Assembly: GCA_022606425.2 (NCBI GenBank)
Contig: JAHDVF020001237.1
Location: 951,001-1,015,000 of the forward strand
Direction of reading: 5' to 3'
DNA from: Lepidostoma basale
Taxonomy: Eukaryota > Arthropoda > Insecta > Trichoptera > Lepidostomatidae
Length of the DNA stretch: 64,000 nt
Program-made: the position numbers and the translations under genes
Notes under the pieces: model-generated
What the model saw: the letters and a program-made list of their open reading frames with translations, nothing else
What the model was told of the DNA's origin: nothing
Databases searched by the model: none
Part shown: positions 10,606 to 21,865 of the stretch, in pieces
Numbering within the stretch: position 1 is the first letter of the stretch
Layout of the letters: every line of letters begins with the position of its first letter

Positions 10606-11160
10606 ATGGCGAATACAGAAGACACATTTATATTTTAAAACATTAAATCAAAGTTTTTTTAAATAATAAAAATTCGCAGAAGTAGGTATCTATACCTACA
10701 TTTAATTGGATATATGAAATGTGTAATAATTGAAAAAGTGTTTATTTATTTAAGCCTAAATATTGGAATTCAAATCAGATGGTATTATTGAAATATAAAA
10801 GCGGTTATAAAATTTCGTGATGTTTTATTTGATGAGTACAGTGCACTTATTTATTACCCGATTCTGCTGAAATTAGTAACGGGTACAGAAAAAATAATTT
10901 ATAAAAACGAAGGACTTGTTGTTCAAGCATGCGAAACGTTATTTCCTTTTATTGGTTAGAGCAAACCGCCAATATCGTAGATCGAGTAATTCAATTCACG
11001 TTTATTCCACCAAACTTTTGCATGAGTTACGTAATAATAATAAATAAATTAAAAAAAACTAGGGCTAAATAACTTCTTGCTCTTTTATTCTCTTAAATCA
11101 CTACCAAATAAAGTTCGTAACTTACATGACAAATAACTATGAAAATATATTTGAGATATA
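10606..11160. other. Intron sequence, nothing recognised
   Basis: AT-rich; no supported feature. Confidence 0.5.
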
Positions 11161-11660
11161 TAGGGTGTTTTTTTTAGAGGTTTGATTTTAAACTATCAAC
11201 ATTGTTTCTATAGACGGTCAATTTGACAGTTGATAGTTGATTTGTAGTCAGTACGTTTTGCCATTTTACCATGAATAGACTGACATCAGAACAGCGCTTA
11301 CAAATTGTGCAAATTTATTATGAAAATCATGGTTCGGTTCGCCGAACTTTTCGTGCTCTACGTTCATTTTACGGACGACATAATCGTCCATCCGAGCAAG
11401 TTATTCGGAAAACCATATATCTTTTTCGTACCACGTACACTCTAGTGGAAAATACGCATCCACAAAGACGACAATTGTCGAAAATTGGATTTTACGATTG
11501 CGCTTCATTCGAGCTAGCCGTGGCGCTCATATGCCCGAAATCATATTTAAACAATAATGGCATAAAATTTATATTAAATAAAGCCAATATCATAGACATT
11601 AACATTATTTTAATGTGTTTTTTTTTAATATGTATTATATACCTCTAAAAAAACACCCTA
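11161..11660 (+). mobile_element. Mariner-derived MITE copy 2, keeps transposase N-terminus
   Basis: A 500-bp element in TA. It starts TAGGGTGTTTTTTTTAGAGG and ends CCTCTAAAAAAACACCCTA. From 11271 it encodes the mariner DNA-binding start (MNRLTSEQRLQIVQIYYENH, then FRALRSFYGRHNRPSEQVI). After about 70 residues it jumps across a deletion to the C-terminal end (ASRGAHMPEIIFK in a different frame). The catalytic D,D,D region is missing, so it is not autonomous. The 125-residue open frame past the junction is out of the transposase frame. Confidence 0.9.
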
Positions 11661-12539
11661 TATTTATAAACATTATTGAGATATTCAAGTAAAGCATTTT
11701 TTTACAAGTTTAACTATTTATTTAATATACTCGTATATACTCGTACATATTTAAATATTCTATTTTCGTTTTCCTGATATTCTAAAGAAATGTGATTAAC
11801 CAGAGTACTTATTTACATACTTGTAATCACATTTAAAACATTTAAATCCCTGCATAATTTATAGGTAATGTAGAGATGAGGTTATAATTACTTTTTAATA
11901 AATCAAATGCGAACAGTACACATAATTGACCTAGATTTTATCAACTGTCGTAATTCGTAATAATAGTGCACACATATGCAGTATGTAATAATAAACAAAA
12001 AACACAAAAATGGCAAAACTTTCTGTTTAACTTGTTTAAAAAATAGTAATTGGGATTTCAAAGGCAGTAGATAGCATATAGATAATACACGAAGTGTGAA
12101 AACTATCGTGCCAACTCGTTACTGTGTACAAACAAAATCAATAATTTACCTCGGACTACTTTTTCAATATGTCAACAATACTGATAACGTAATACACTTG
12201 ATAAAATATCCAAAGTCACCTAACGATAAACACTTTTTTGCGTCTCAATAGGTTCATGCAAATAATATAAAAACAGCTTCGAATTAATAAATATTGTACT
12301 CTACCTGCTATTCATTATGTCCAAAAAAACAATCGTGAATAATTAATAGATACAATAAGGCCACGTGCGTCTGAAGGAGTCCACGGTAACCGGCACATAA
12401 CATATCATGTAGCCCGACAATTACAACAGAGAGGTTATTATAAACATTAAACAGTACATTTCTAGATGTTTTGTCTATATTTCTAGAGTTTCCGTTGCTA
12501 AATGAATTATTCACGTAAAGCAATCTGTTTTATATTGAA
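11661..12539. other. Intron sequence, nothing recognised
   Basis: AT-rich intron DNA with repeated TACTCGTA strings. No supported feature. Confidence 0.5.
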
Positions 12540-12800
12540 GCCGGCGAAGCCGTAAATTGGAACCTGTGCACGAAAACTGCCACGAAATGCGGTAAGATGA
12601 TAATCGGATTAATTTGGAAGAGCTCAGCCCCGAGAGAGCGTATTGTTTGGAAAAGCGAACGAATGCGACTGTCCGAAAAAATCGAAAGTGTACTGCCGCT
12701 GATTACAGCTGTTATGTAAGGTCGCTCAGTCCTCGCGCCCGGCCCGCGCCGCGGCGTGGCCTAGGCGGTTGGGGCGGACGCACCAATCTACCAATAAACT
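12540..12800. promoter_or_regulatory. GC-rich island in the first intron
   Basis: A clearly GC-rich patch (for example CGGCCCGCGCCGCGGCGTGG near 12740) in otherwise AT-rich DNA. A plus-strand frame of 68 codons crosses it, but I see no matching splice sites or protein features. It may be an alternative promoter or enhancer of the coiled-coil gene, or an alternative first exon. The evidence is composition only. Confidence 0.3.
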
Positions 12801-15800
12801 TCATTTACCCTCTACAATAATGTCTAAAGGCCGAGTGACACGTTATAACGATCGATAGAAACGTAAGCTAAACGTAAAATGTGTAACCATTATTCGAAAC
12901 CTTAAAGAAAACCCACCCCAACATCAAATTCTTACCCTTTCCTATTACATAATACTTTTCATGTAATGAAATAACCACAATATTACATTACCTATACAGA
13001 CACGTAAATTTAAGGATTGTATAAGTATTTGATTAATGGGATATTTTCCATCGCATTGCGCTATTTTTCCACGTATTCTGATATCAACTATCTTCTACAT
13101 TTTCAGCCTTCCTGACAATTTATCGATTTTCAGTCCCATTCTACTTGAACTCAGACTGCATTTAGTACGGCATCAAAATTGATTTTACCTGACTTTCGTA
13201 GTATCATTTTTAGATATGTTTTATGACAAGTCACAACATATGAAGTTATTTTATCAATAACATGTTGTATGTGTTAGACAAGAAAAATATCATTTATCTT
13301 TTATCAAATCATTTTGGCACAAATTTTTGTGGTATTTGAAGTTTTTTAGAATTCATAAATTCAGTTTTGTAATTAACTAAAAACTTCAATACTTTAAAAA
13401 ATATTCAATTATTCTAACTTAAAATACATTTATATCAAACAAATTGAAGGATATTTTATTTTTAGTGAGAATGTGCCGTATCCACTAGCGTGGTGATTTT
13501 TAATAATTTATTTTACGTTTATTATATTATTAATTGGTCCAAAATGTATAATTAATAATATCAAATGTTAAATTAATGCACGTAGTAAGAGCGCAATGAC
13601 AAATTATAAGTTGTTAGGTACTGACTCTTTGAAATTATTGTTTTATATAAAAGAGTTGAATTATCATAAAAACCAAATAGGTAAAATTGCCTTAATTCTG
13701 TACGTTTAACCTCCAATTGGACAATTTATTACTATTGTATTTATTATATTTTGATGTAACACTTTATATTTTTAACAAATGTACCTGATATCATTTTAGC
13801 ATACAGATGTACAAAAAATACAATTCAAGAGCAATTTGGCAATGTCCTTTCAATGTCAATTGAAAACATTACAGCTTCTAGCGACCATTACGAATTTATT
13901 ATTGAATTCATCTAAAAAAGTTATTCTATTACGTACAAAGTACAACTTTATGATTCTTTGGTTTTATGTTCTTTGGTCGTGTGTTTTTCCACGATCCTCA
14001 TTTATAAAAACGCAATCGCATTATCACGTCATTTGTTTGTATACAACGGATAGATTAATAAATAAAACCCACAAAATTTTGAGTAAAATATTTCTAATTT
14101 GTGATTTCACTGAAAACAGTTTTTACTGAATATGTGATTAAAAATTTAAAAAATACTTAACCAACCCAAAAGTTTATTATATATTTAAAAAAATACCTTT
14201 TCAACAAAAGTCATTGCGTTTAAATTTTCTGATTTTTTTATTTATTATTAATGTTTTTAGTTTATTCTTTCTTCTTTCGCCTGACCATTTCCTGTTATTT
14301 CGTGTCGGCTTTTCTATGTTTTTTCTATGTTCCTTTATTTTCTATGTTTCTAGGGATTTAAATGTTTCTAACGTTCCAAAGATTTCTAAATAATTTGTTT
14401 TATCTGGAAAATTATGGTTTTTATTATTTTTATAATGATTTCTAGTTTATGATGTGCTGAATTTGTGATTTTTTTTACAGTTTCGAGCAGTATTAAATTT
14501 TCAAATGATAATTCATTAATTTTAACAAATAACAAACATTTTTATTTATTAAGCAATCTGATATAAGATTTAATTTAAATACGGTTGATATTTATAAAGA
14601 GTTTTGCATGTTGTAACATGGTGTCAACTTTAAATTCATTCAACCGTAAATAATTTCCAATTTATCTTCATTATTATACGCCCCAAGGATTGGATTCGTT
14701 TCTTGCAGCCTCTGTTAAGCTGTTTTAAGAATTGTATTCAATGCAATTTAAACCGACAAGAAGTCAACAATTTGATTTTCTATTAGAGTTTAAAAGAAAA
14801 TCTCTATTATGCCGCTCGGCATAGGTACTATTGACGGCGCCATATATATTTTTAATAAATACAATAAAAAACTGCTTTTGTTTTAATATATAAATACAAG
14901 AATCGTGTAACCTTATACTTAGCCAGTTCCTAATTAACGCTACGTTAATATTCCGACAAGTGCTTTGTGTTTTCAGATTAATGCTTGCGATTAAAGATTT
15001 TTTAACCGTACCGAAATAAATACATCTGATAATGAGTCGTTAACCTTTCTTGGAATAAAATTCAAAACTACTGTTATTTAAGTATTTACTGCGAATGAAG
15101 AGATCGGCAACGTTGTTTGAATTTCCGTTATCCAACTGCAAAATGATTACGTTAGTACCAACCAAACAGTCGCGACTGCAAGTTTGTATATGTGTGCGTA
15201 TATGTCTATTATGTGTGATAGTGTGTGGATACGTCAAAATTATATTATTCATATATTTAAATATTATTTATTCTAGTTATTAATATACCAATTGTATAAG
15301 ATGATAATTTGTTATTATCCTAATGTAGTATGCTTGTATGTACATTAAAAATACAATTCATTAATAGAGGAATCGTTTTTGCATGATATTTGAACATGTG
15401 TACGAAAATAATTATCAGCGATACTGATCGTGCAAGATATTTTCAGAATTTTCGATGTTTGAAAGAAAATTATTTCGATAACTCAAATGCAGTAATGCAA
15501 AAATAATATAAATAACCACCACCTGCAAATATGCACAGTAGTATTAACAGCGGTTATTATTATTATTTCCATTAATACACATATTTATTGTTAAAATCAA
15601 AATTCGAAAGTCTTTAAAATACCTACGTAGTATATTTATCATTGAGCAAAATAACAAACCGTTGAATGTATTCTTGGTGCAATACGTGTATACTTGGGAG
15701 TTGTATGTTGTACGTAGCTGGTGCAACAATACACAAAATTGTTAGCTCGATCGTCGTTTTATATTATTGATCTGATAAGAATAAAAAATATGATAGGTGT

Positions 15801-16282
15801 TGTTACTATAAAAACAATTGTAATAATATTTAAAAGAAAACGATTTCGAATTAATCGTGTTTAATTGTATCCACTAATAGTATTTGTAATGCTAGAAATA
15901 CGAGTACATTAAAAAATGAAACATATATTTTAAAAATGTTTTGGTTGAGAAATTGAAATTTGCAATTAGCAGACCTTTTGACATTATAACACTATCGCAC
16001 AAAATATGATTACATTGACGAATATTAATAAATTAATAATTTCGTTAAATTCCCCTCATCGAAAAAGTTTGTAAACTTTCGCATAGTAGGCAAAATAATC
16101 AAAATGTTTTACAATAATCATTGAAAGATTAAATCTGCGTGACTTTTATAATAACTTGAATAATAAATGATCAGTTGACACAACAAAAATACCCGCTTTT
16201 CGATGATAAAAAAATATTTGTGTTGTTGTGTCCTACCTGGTGCGTGCGTAAGGAGAACAACAATAGAGACGGGGGTGCTTAC
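12801..16282. other. Long intron stretch, no features
   Basis: AT-rich DNA between the probable first exon and the GC-rich patch. ORFs of 60-97 codons here are AT-driven and show no protein pattern. A short palindrome TATGCCG-CT-CGGCATA sits near 14810. Nothing else is supportable. Confidence 0.45.
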
Positions 16283-16430
16283 CTTTAGCAGAAGAGCACA
16301 ATCGCACATTTCGCAGAGCAGGTAACAATGCACTGTATCCGGCGTGCGACTAGCTCGCGGTTCCGACTGCACCAGAGCACTGCGGCTAGCGATGCCAGCG
16401 AAGCAGCGGAATCCGCCAAGCGTGACAATA
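16283..16430 (-). promoter_or_regulatory. Probable non-coding first exon and promoter of the coiled-coil gene
   Basis: On the minus strand a GC-rich segment ends at a strong donor, TGCTAAAG|GTAAGC (GT at 16282-16281). No ATG precedes the donor within it. It lies upstream of the acceptor at 9672 that starts the first coding exon, so a first intron of 6.6 kb follows naturally. The start near 16430 is a guess from the composition change; I see no TATA box. The GC-rich island at 16545-16690 would lie just upstream as promoter DNA. Confidence 0.4.
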
Positions 16431-16544
16431 TCGGTTTTTGCTTTTCTATCGCTTTCCCAACCAGTGATAATTCATAATTCGTCGTTCGAACAACACGTTT
16501 AATATTCTTGGGAAATATATTATTTACGAAATTGTCTTGCCCGA

Positions 16545-16690
16545 GTTAAATCGCGGGTGAGCGACCCGCACGAGCGAGCGCGAGCGATTGCCTGAGCTCG
16601 GAGGGGTGTGGGACGCGGTCGGCGTCAGCGGGCGTCGTTGCTAGGGAGGGGTGCGCCGCTAGGGGTGGCCGGGCCGATCTGAATACTTGA
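16545..16690. promoter_or_regulatory. GC-rich island upstream of the probable first exon
   Basis: CpG-rich sequence (GCACGAGCGAGCGCGAGCG and GGTCGGCGTCAGCGGGCGTC) at the 5' side of the minus-strand gene. The position fits a promoter-proximal region. There is no ORF or repeat signature in it. Confidence 0.35.
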
Positions 16691-17043
16691 TGCATGTCAT
16701 TTCATTGAGACTAACTTGAATATTGCGAACTCAGGGCCGCATGAGACCTTCGGATAATTTGATTCGCGATATCATTTCCGCTCAATTTTAAATTCATTTT
16801 CAGTACAAATAGTGATTGAATGTGTGTGCTCTTATTTTATTCGGTGGATTAACCTTGATTTAAATGTAAGGTCAAAAATGAATTTCTTAATAGATATTTA
16901 CTTGTAGATATATATTTGATACAAATAAAAAAATACGATTCTTTCCAGTAAGTTTCCACCGTATCGACGTAAATTTAAAAATTTTTCTAGAAGAGGAATG
17001 ATGAATTGCCATTTTCTGTGTTTTTAAATTGATTAAATAACTG

Positions 17044-17180
17044 CGAAACGTAAGGGAGTGGACCGGCATCCGAAGTGTGGAGGAGCTGTTCCGAGCGGCG
17101 CAGGACAGGGACAGGTTCGCAGAGGTGATCGCCAACGTTGGGGGACCCGACAGGGCACTTGAAGAAGAAGAAGAAGAAAT
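17044..17180 (+). mobile_element. LINE family D 3' fragment
   Basis: It encodes RKGVDRHPKCGGAVPSGAGQ in one frame; the matching family frame gives SVEELFRAAQDRDRFAEVIA then NVGGPD. It ends in a clean (GAA)n run at 17158-17179. Very short and 5'-truncated. Confidence 0.8.
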
Positions 17181-17639
17181 AACGTGTAAAGTGTTGACAA
17201 CTTAAACACGCTCCAGAATCATTCTCCCACTCTATCATAGGCCTTTCTTTTCCCATGTCTACAATATACCAACTTGTGTAGATGTGATGTTTTCCTGGAT
17301 GTTTCGAGTCATGTTATATCAATCAAAATGGTATTGTTTTCCATTTTTCCGAAACAATTTTAATGTCAAGGAAAATATCGCCACAGTCGAGTGAAAAATA
17401 CGCTCTAAATAAACTGTGATAGGTACGAACGGTAGCGGTCGTAGTCTGATGTGTTATGTGATTGTGAAGGTAACTAAAATCACGTTTGATAACATATCTA
17501 CGAAATAAATTATTTTAAATAATGTGATATGAAATAATAACGTGTTAGATGTACGTACAAAATAAATCTTTTAAATATGTTGCACGTCTAAAAATACATT
17601 TTTAATCGGGATTAAAAATGTACATAACCTCTTTTCTCT

Positions 17640-17765
17640 TTCTTCTTAACGTAGGCCCTGTGACCTGTTTCTCAATAGGGATGCCCTCCTGCGACGTCGA
17701 TTTCATATTTCTGGTGGTCTACCCGGGGGTCGTCTACTTTGTGGCTGGCCGTGCAATACAATGTG
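17640..17765 (-). mobile_element. LINE family B-like tail fragment
   Basis: A short minus-strand piece with the usual end of this family: a CTTCTTCTTAA tail, then AGGCCCTGTGACCTGTTTCT and GTGGTCTACCCGGG. It is diverged from the main B copies and similar to 31553-31930. Confidence 0.5.
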
Positions 17766-17805
17766 AGGGAGTCTAGATGAATATAATATTTTTATATAAC
17801 TTCTT

Positions 17806-17868
17806 CTCCTTCTTCTTCTTCCTATGGCCATACAACTCTTGAAGAGTTTTAGCTTCCTTGATGATTTT
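17806..17868 (-). mobile_element. LINE family C 3' fragment, tail part
   Basis: Minus strand. The plus bases TATGGCCATACAACTCTTGA and TTCCTTGATGATTTT match the end of the family C protein and tail at 28160-28210. The copy is cut at 17868 by a family D LINE and continues at 18259. Confidence 0.8.
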
Positions 17869-18258
17869 CCTTTCAGAGTCCGAAACTCCGGACTCTGAAT
17901 GTGAATGTAAGGAACCGGTTGGAAGCATTCGAGATATGGATATACCGCAGAATGCTCTGTATACCGTGGACCGATGGGGTCAGTAATGCAGATGTTGTCA
18001 AGTGTGAAAATTAGAAAGGTTTCATATTTGGGTCATGTGCTTAGGGGAGAAAAGTACCCCCTCCTTCGACTGATATTAATGGGTAAGGTGGAGAGACGTC
18101 GGGGAGTTGGTAGAAGGCAGCTGTCCTGACTGCAGAACATCAAAGAGTGGACAGGAATAACAAGAGTTCAGAACCTGTTCCAAGTGGCGCAGGATAGAGA
18201 TGCCTTTGCTGTAATGATCGCCAACGTTGGGGGAACTGACACGGCACCGAAAGAAGAA
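17869..18258 (+). mobile_element. LINE family D copy nested in LINE C
   Basis: This copy encodes the family D C-terminus: NVRNRLEAFEIW, then a broken stretch, YLGHVLRGEKYPLLRLILMG, NIKEWTGITRVQNLF, VAQDRDAFAVMIANVGGT and a GAAGAAGA tail. GATGATTTT flanks it on both sides (17860-17868 and 18259-18267), a 9-bp or slightly longer duplication of the LINE C target. D therefore moved after this C copy had landed. Confidence 0.88.
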
Positions 18259-18600
18259 GATGATTTTTCTCCAAGCTCCTCGATCCTGCGCCTTTTGCTC
18301 TCAGGAGTCCAATTCGTCCAACCTAGCCAGATAAGCCAGAACATTATCCATTAGACGCTGTCTAAGCCTTCCGAGAGGTCGACTCCGTTGGTCTAGACGC
18401 GTAGAGGGTCTCAATTGCTCTGGTCTCTCCAGCTCGGCATACATGCCCAATCCATGCTAGGCGACCGACTCTCACGGTGCTCGTTATAAAGGGCTGCTGG
18501 ATCATCGTACGGATTTCTTGGTTGGTCCTATACCTCCCAGTTCCCGCTGCATTACCGGGTCTGGGTCCCAGGATCATTCTCAGTATCCTATTCTCAAACT
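18259..18600 (-). mobile_element. LINE family C 3' fragment, main part
   Basis: Minus-strand coding remains: RILRMILGPRPGNAAGTGRY, QEIRTMIQQPFITSTVRVGR, LAWIGHVCRAGETRAIETLY, then SRPTESTSRKA. It continues into the tail part at 17806-17868 across the nested D element. Frame breaks make it a pseudogene. Confidence 0.85.
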
Positions 18601-19039
18601 AGTAGATTTGTTTATAACATTTGAGTTAATCTGTTTCTTCATTGCTATACAATAATTTTACTTTGATGTCTATAAGACCATTATTTGAATTTAGAAAATC
18701 TACGTGGAATTGATAAATGCATTTTTCAATAATTCAAATAGATACTGGTGGGTGTTCTCATGAACGATGTTAAAATATATTTTTCGGGTACGCATGTTGC
18801 TTCACGGTTGTTGAACAAGTCAATGTGTTTTTTATTTCCGACGGCACCCAGCACGTGCATTCACCGCGGCATGTCAATTGTCTTCAATAATAATATACAA
18901 AAAGAACCAAAATAAGAGTTGTGGCTAACCCAGAAAAATACAATTAGTATAAATTACGAGTATAAACCAGACGAGCTATTTCAAATGGGCTTAAATATTA
19001 TTTATTTTATTACGTTTATCTTCCTACTAATATTTTTTA
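18601..19039. other. Intergenic, nothing recognised
   Basis: AT-rich DNA with no supported feature. Confidence 0.5.
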
Positions 19040-19195
19040 TTATCATTATCACCCTGCCCGCTGGACCGACAATCTGAAGAGGATTGCTGGACATGGATGG
19101 ATGGGAGCGGCAATGGATAGGGGGCGGTGGCGGGCTTTGGGAAAGGCCTACCAGCAGTGGATGACAGACGGCTGATGATGATGATGATGATTATT
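19040..19195 (+). mobile_element. LINE family F 3' fragment with (GAT)n tail
   Basis: The bases encode RWTDNLKRIAGHGWMGAAMD then GRWRALGKAYQQWMTDG and a stop, followed by the tail GATGATGATGATGATGA (19176-19192). This is the usual C-terminus of a widespread insect LINE. It is 5'-truncated. Confidence 0.85.
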
Positions 19196-19224
19196 ACTAT
19201 GGCTTAAGTGGAGGTCTCTATCTG

Positions 19225-19700
19225 GTGTCCTGTGTGATCAAAAAATTAAAATCAGGACTAAGGGCAGAGTCTACAAGACTGCAGTGAGGCCCGCCATGCT
19301 ATATGGAGCAGAGTGCTGGACCAACAAAAAAGTCCACGAACGTCGAGATGAAAATGCCGAGGTGGGCCGGAGGCGTCACAAGGCTGGACCACGTGAGGAA
19401 CGAATACGTGAGGGGTAGCTTTAAGGTTGCCCCAATAACGGAAAAATTAAGAGAATCTCGTCTCCGGTGGTACGGTCATGTGATGCGAAGAGACAGTGAA
19501 CACATTGTCTAAAAAGCCCTCAGCATTCCCACAAAACCATGAAGAAGAGGTCGCCCAATGGCAACATGGTGGGTCAATATGGAAAAGGAGCTCCAACGGG
19601 AGAACCTGACAGTGGAGATGAGTCAAAATAGAAAAGTTTGGCGTTTTCGTACGACGAGGTCCGACCCCAGATGATGGGAAATGGCAAAGGGAAAGAATAG
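19225..19700 (+). mobile_element. LINE family E 3' fragment (RTE-like)
   Basis: It encodes KIRTKGRVYKTAVRPAMLYG, then AECWTTKK, a frame break near 19315, GGVTRLDHVRNEYVRGSFKV, PITEKLRESRLRWYGHVMRR and, after a stop in place of an expected codon, ALSIPTKP. This is the C-terminal region of RTE-type reverse transcriptases. It has a frameshift and stops, so it is dead. It is the only copy of this family in the window. Confidence 0.85.
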
Positions 19701-19974
19701 ATAGTATTCAGATTTATATTCTGATCTGCTATATTAATTGTAATTAGGTTGACATTACAACTATTAAATTAGACTTTTGTTTATATTACATTAAATATTA
19801 AATATTTTCTTACTATGTCCGCATACTAAGAGACCTGTACAATTATTCAATGCTTCTAATAAATTAATATAAACAAAAAAGTAACGTTAATGATATCAAC
19901 AATTTGGTTCACTTTTCCCAAAATGCGGTTTTCACATTTACCTGAAAAAAAATTGTATTGTATTTGGAGAAAGA

Positions 19975-20165
19975 TGCAAGATTCTTCTTCCTCTTAGTTT
20001 AGGTCGTATGACCTGTTTGTGACGGTGAGTTGTCCTGGGATGATGATGTCCAGCCATCTCTCCATCTTTTTGGCGGCCTTCCTGGTAGTTTCTTGCAGTT
20101 TGGGTCAAATCTTTAACAATTTTTGCAATTCTTGTATTCTTCATCCACGTGGTCTCTCCAAAAGC
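19975..20165 (-). mobile_element. LINE family B-like tail fragment
   Basis: Minus strand. The plus-strand bases start with TTCTTCTTCC, then TTAGGTCGTATGACCTGTTT and CATCTTTTTGGCGGCCTTCC, the pattern of the B-type tail protein (GRPPKRWRDG). Old and diverged. Confidence 0.5.
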
Positions 20166-20277
20166 GCCTTCTGCTTCTTCCCTATCTTACTATGTCCTCA
20201 ACACCACAGACAGAAATAATCGTTTAATTTTTGTTTAATAATTGCAAGAGAGTAATTTTTTTCACCCAGAAAATAAT

Positions 20278-20362
20278 AAGGTGGAGACCATGGGAAAATA
20301 GGAGAAGCGTCGGTAGGCCGCAAAAAAGGTGGGCCGACGACATTGCTGCCGTGGGGAGGGGG
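20278..20362 (+). mobile_element. LINE family F fragment
   Basis: It encodes IRWRPWENRRSVGRPQKRWA then DDIAAVG, the same block as in the minus-strand copy at 45610-45845. It stops at a poly-G run (20353-20368) that marks the junction with the Tc1 relic. Confidence 0.75.
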
Positions 20363-20365
20363 GGG

Positions 20366-20575
20366 GGGAATGTGCCAGAGTGCGGATTTTTATTTAATTA
20401 AGCACCTTTGGGAATATCTAGACAAAAAAAAAACAGTCGCACCCCCAATAAATAAGGAGGATCTAAGGAAAGTTCTAGAATAGTTAAAGGAAAAATAACG
20501 AAAAAAAAAAATAAATCCGCAAGTATAAATAATTTGGATGACAGAAACGGTGCGTCTGAAGGAGGGAGATATTAA
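20366..20575 (+). pseudogene. Tc1-type transposase C-terminal relic
   Basis: The frame QSADFYLIKHLWEYLDKKKT, then APPINKEDLRKVLE and a stop, matches the last catalytic segment of Tc1 transposases (the ADLNPIEHLWEYLD-type block holding the third acidic residue, then P-NK-DL). Further on, MTETVRLKEGDIKF resembles the usual C-terminal end. An internal stop and length loss make it inactive. No terminal repeat is visible. Confidence 0.8.
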
Positions 20576-20776
20576 ATTTTGATTATTAGTTTTATTTTTA
20601 AAGTCGTTACTTAAAAGTAAATTGATTTATATTAATGAACATGAGTCAAAAGAACGGTGTCATGATTTTTTTAAATTTCATATTTTTATTGATTAGTTAT
20701 CAACATTGATCAAAAGAAGAATGGACCATTTGAAGACTTTATTCATAGCATATTTCCAGACATTTTGAAATTTCGA

Positions 20777-20852
20777 TAACAATAACAAAAACAACAACAA
20801 CACCAACAACAACAACAACTACAACAATAACATCACTAACAACAACAACACC

Positions 20853-20892
<40 letters not shown>

Positions 20893-20918
20893 CCACCAAC
20901 AACAACAACAACAAACAA
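20777..20918. repeat. (CAA)n microsatellite
   Basis: Nearly pure AAC/CAA triplets with a few CAC interruptions. It is the expanded tail of the LINE A copy, not an independent locus. Confidence 0.95.
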
Positions 20919-21052
20919 CCTATCACGCCGTTTCTCCGCAGGGGTGGGCAGAGAGAATGGACCGCCACACTACTCTATCCTGACATTCCTCCACATTCAT
21001 ACAGCAAGTCATATACGCAAGTCGATTCTTCCGGCTTCTAACATGACCAACC
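20780..21052 (-). mobile_element. LINE family A copy with an expanded (CAA)n tail and a 15-bp duplication
   Basis: The tail protein is on the minus strand (plus bases CACGCCGTTTCTCCGCAGGG to CTTCTAACATGACCAACC). The 3' tail is a (CAA)n tract of about 138 bp at 20780-20917, far longer than the short GTT tails of sister copies at 38045 and 57376. TTGAAATTTCGATAA flanks both ends (20765-20779 and 21053-21067), a 15-bp target duplication. That fixes both boundaries at 273 bp. Confidence 0.9.
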
Positions 21053-21235
21053 TTGAAATTTCGATAATGTCATTGAATATATCGTATTTTATTTCGTCAC
21101 TCAGTTTCAGTTTTTGATGTACACTCATTTAATTTACATAATATATATTTTTACAGCTATTTTAATCAATCCAAAATTCACAATATTAATATTAATATTG
21201 TAATTAATATTAATATTATTATTGTATTTTACGGT

Positions 21236-21345
21236 ACTCGTGGAAGACCTCCTAAAATATGGAAGGACAGCTTGGAATCTACCCCACAGGAGTAACAATC
21301 ACATGTAGAACAGACCACATAGGTCTACAATAAGGAAGATGAAGA
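21236..21345 (+). mobile_element. LINE family B 3' fragment
   Basis: Only the last 110 bp remain, from GTACTCGTGGAAGACCTCCT to the AGGAAGATGAAGAAGAA tail. They encode TRGRPPKIWKDSLESTPQE and the end. Confidence 0.75.
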
Positions 21346-21417
21346 AGAATAAGAAATATTGTCAATATTGAAACGCGTATTAATTAAAATGTCGCGTATT
21401 AAATAAAATGTATTTAA

Positions 21418-21695
21418 GACATGGAAAGAATGAGTGAAGACAGAATGGAAAAGAAGGTATATGTAAACGGCGTGAACGGAGCTAAAAATAGAGGAAGGCC
21501 GAGGAAAACGTGGCACGATCAAATCAATCAAATATTGAATGTCGGTCACGTGAGGAGTCGGAGAAATCGACGTGCGTGCATGACAATATGTATGAATGTA
21601 GAGGAAGCGAGAGAAGTATGTCAGGATAGAACAGTGTGGCAATTCATTCTTTCTGCCTACCCCTCCGGAGAGTCGGCGTGATGATTAGTTAGTTA
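21418..21695 (+). mobile_element. LINE family A 3' fragment
   Basis: The open frame encodes MERMSEDRMEKKVYVNGVNG, then KNRGRPRKTWHDQINQILNV, RNRRACMTICMNVEEAREVC and LSAYPSGESA. It ends at a TGA followed by the (TTAG)n tail. It represents the last 86 residues of the ORF. There is no start of its own. Confidence 0.88.
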
Positions 21696-21719
21696 GTTAG
21701 TATTTAACATGAATTAAAG

Positions 21720-21865
21720 GCGATGAGGTTCGCAACCCATCACACCGCGTCTCTCGCGATGGCGAAAAGAGGATGGAGTGCCGCATCGATTAAAGTGTGG
21801 CAGTCCATTCTTTCTGCCTACCCTTTCGGGGAGACGGCGTGATGGTTAGTTAGTTAGTTAGTTAA
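21720..21865 (+). mobile_element. LINE A variant with a shared upstream block, copy 1
   Basis: A block reading GGTTCGCAACCCATCACACC and GGATGGAGTGCCGCATCGAT precedes the usual end AGTGTGGCAGTCCATTCTTT and a (TTAG)n tail. The same composite lies at 63358-63510 in reverse, so the block moved with the LINE tail and did not arise by chance here. Confidence 0.75.

Noticed and set aside
13836..14129. 97-residue ORF
   Set aside because: AT-rich composition (Phe, Ile, Lys, Asn, Leu) without a pattern, signal or splice context.
20777..20918. CRISPR-like array
   Set aside because: Plain CAA triplets with no repeat-spacer structure.
21670..21700. Telomere-like TTAG repeat
   Set aside because: The motif is TTAG, not the insect TTAGG, and is always the tail of a LINE A copy.
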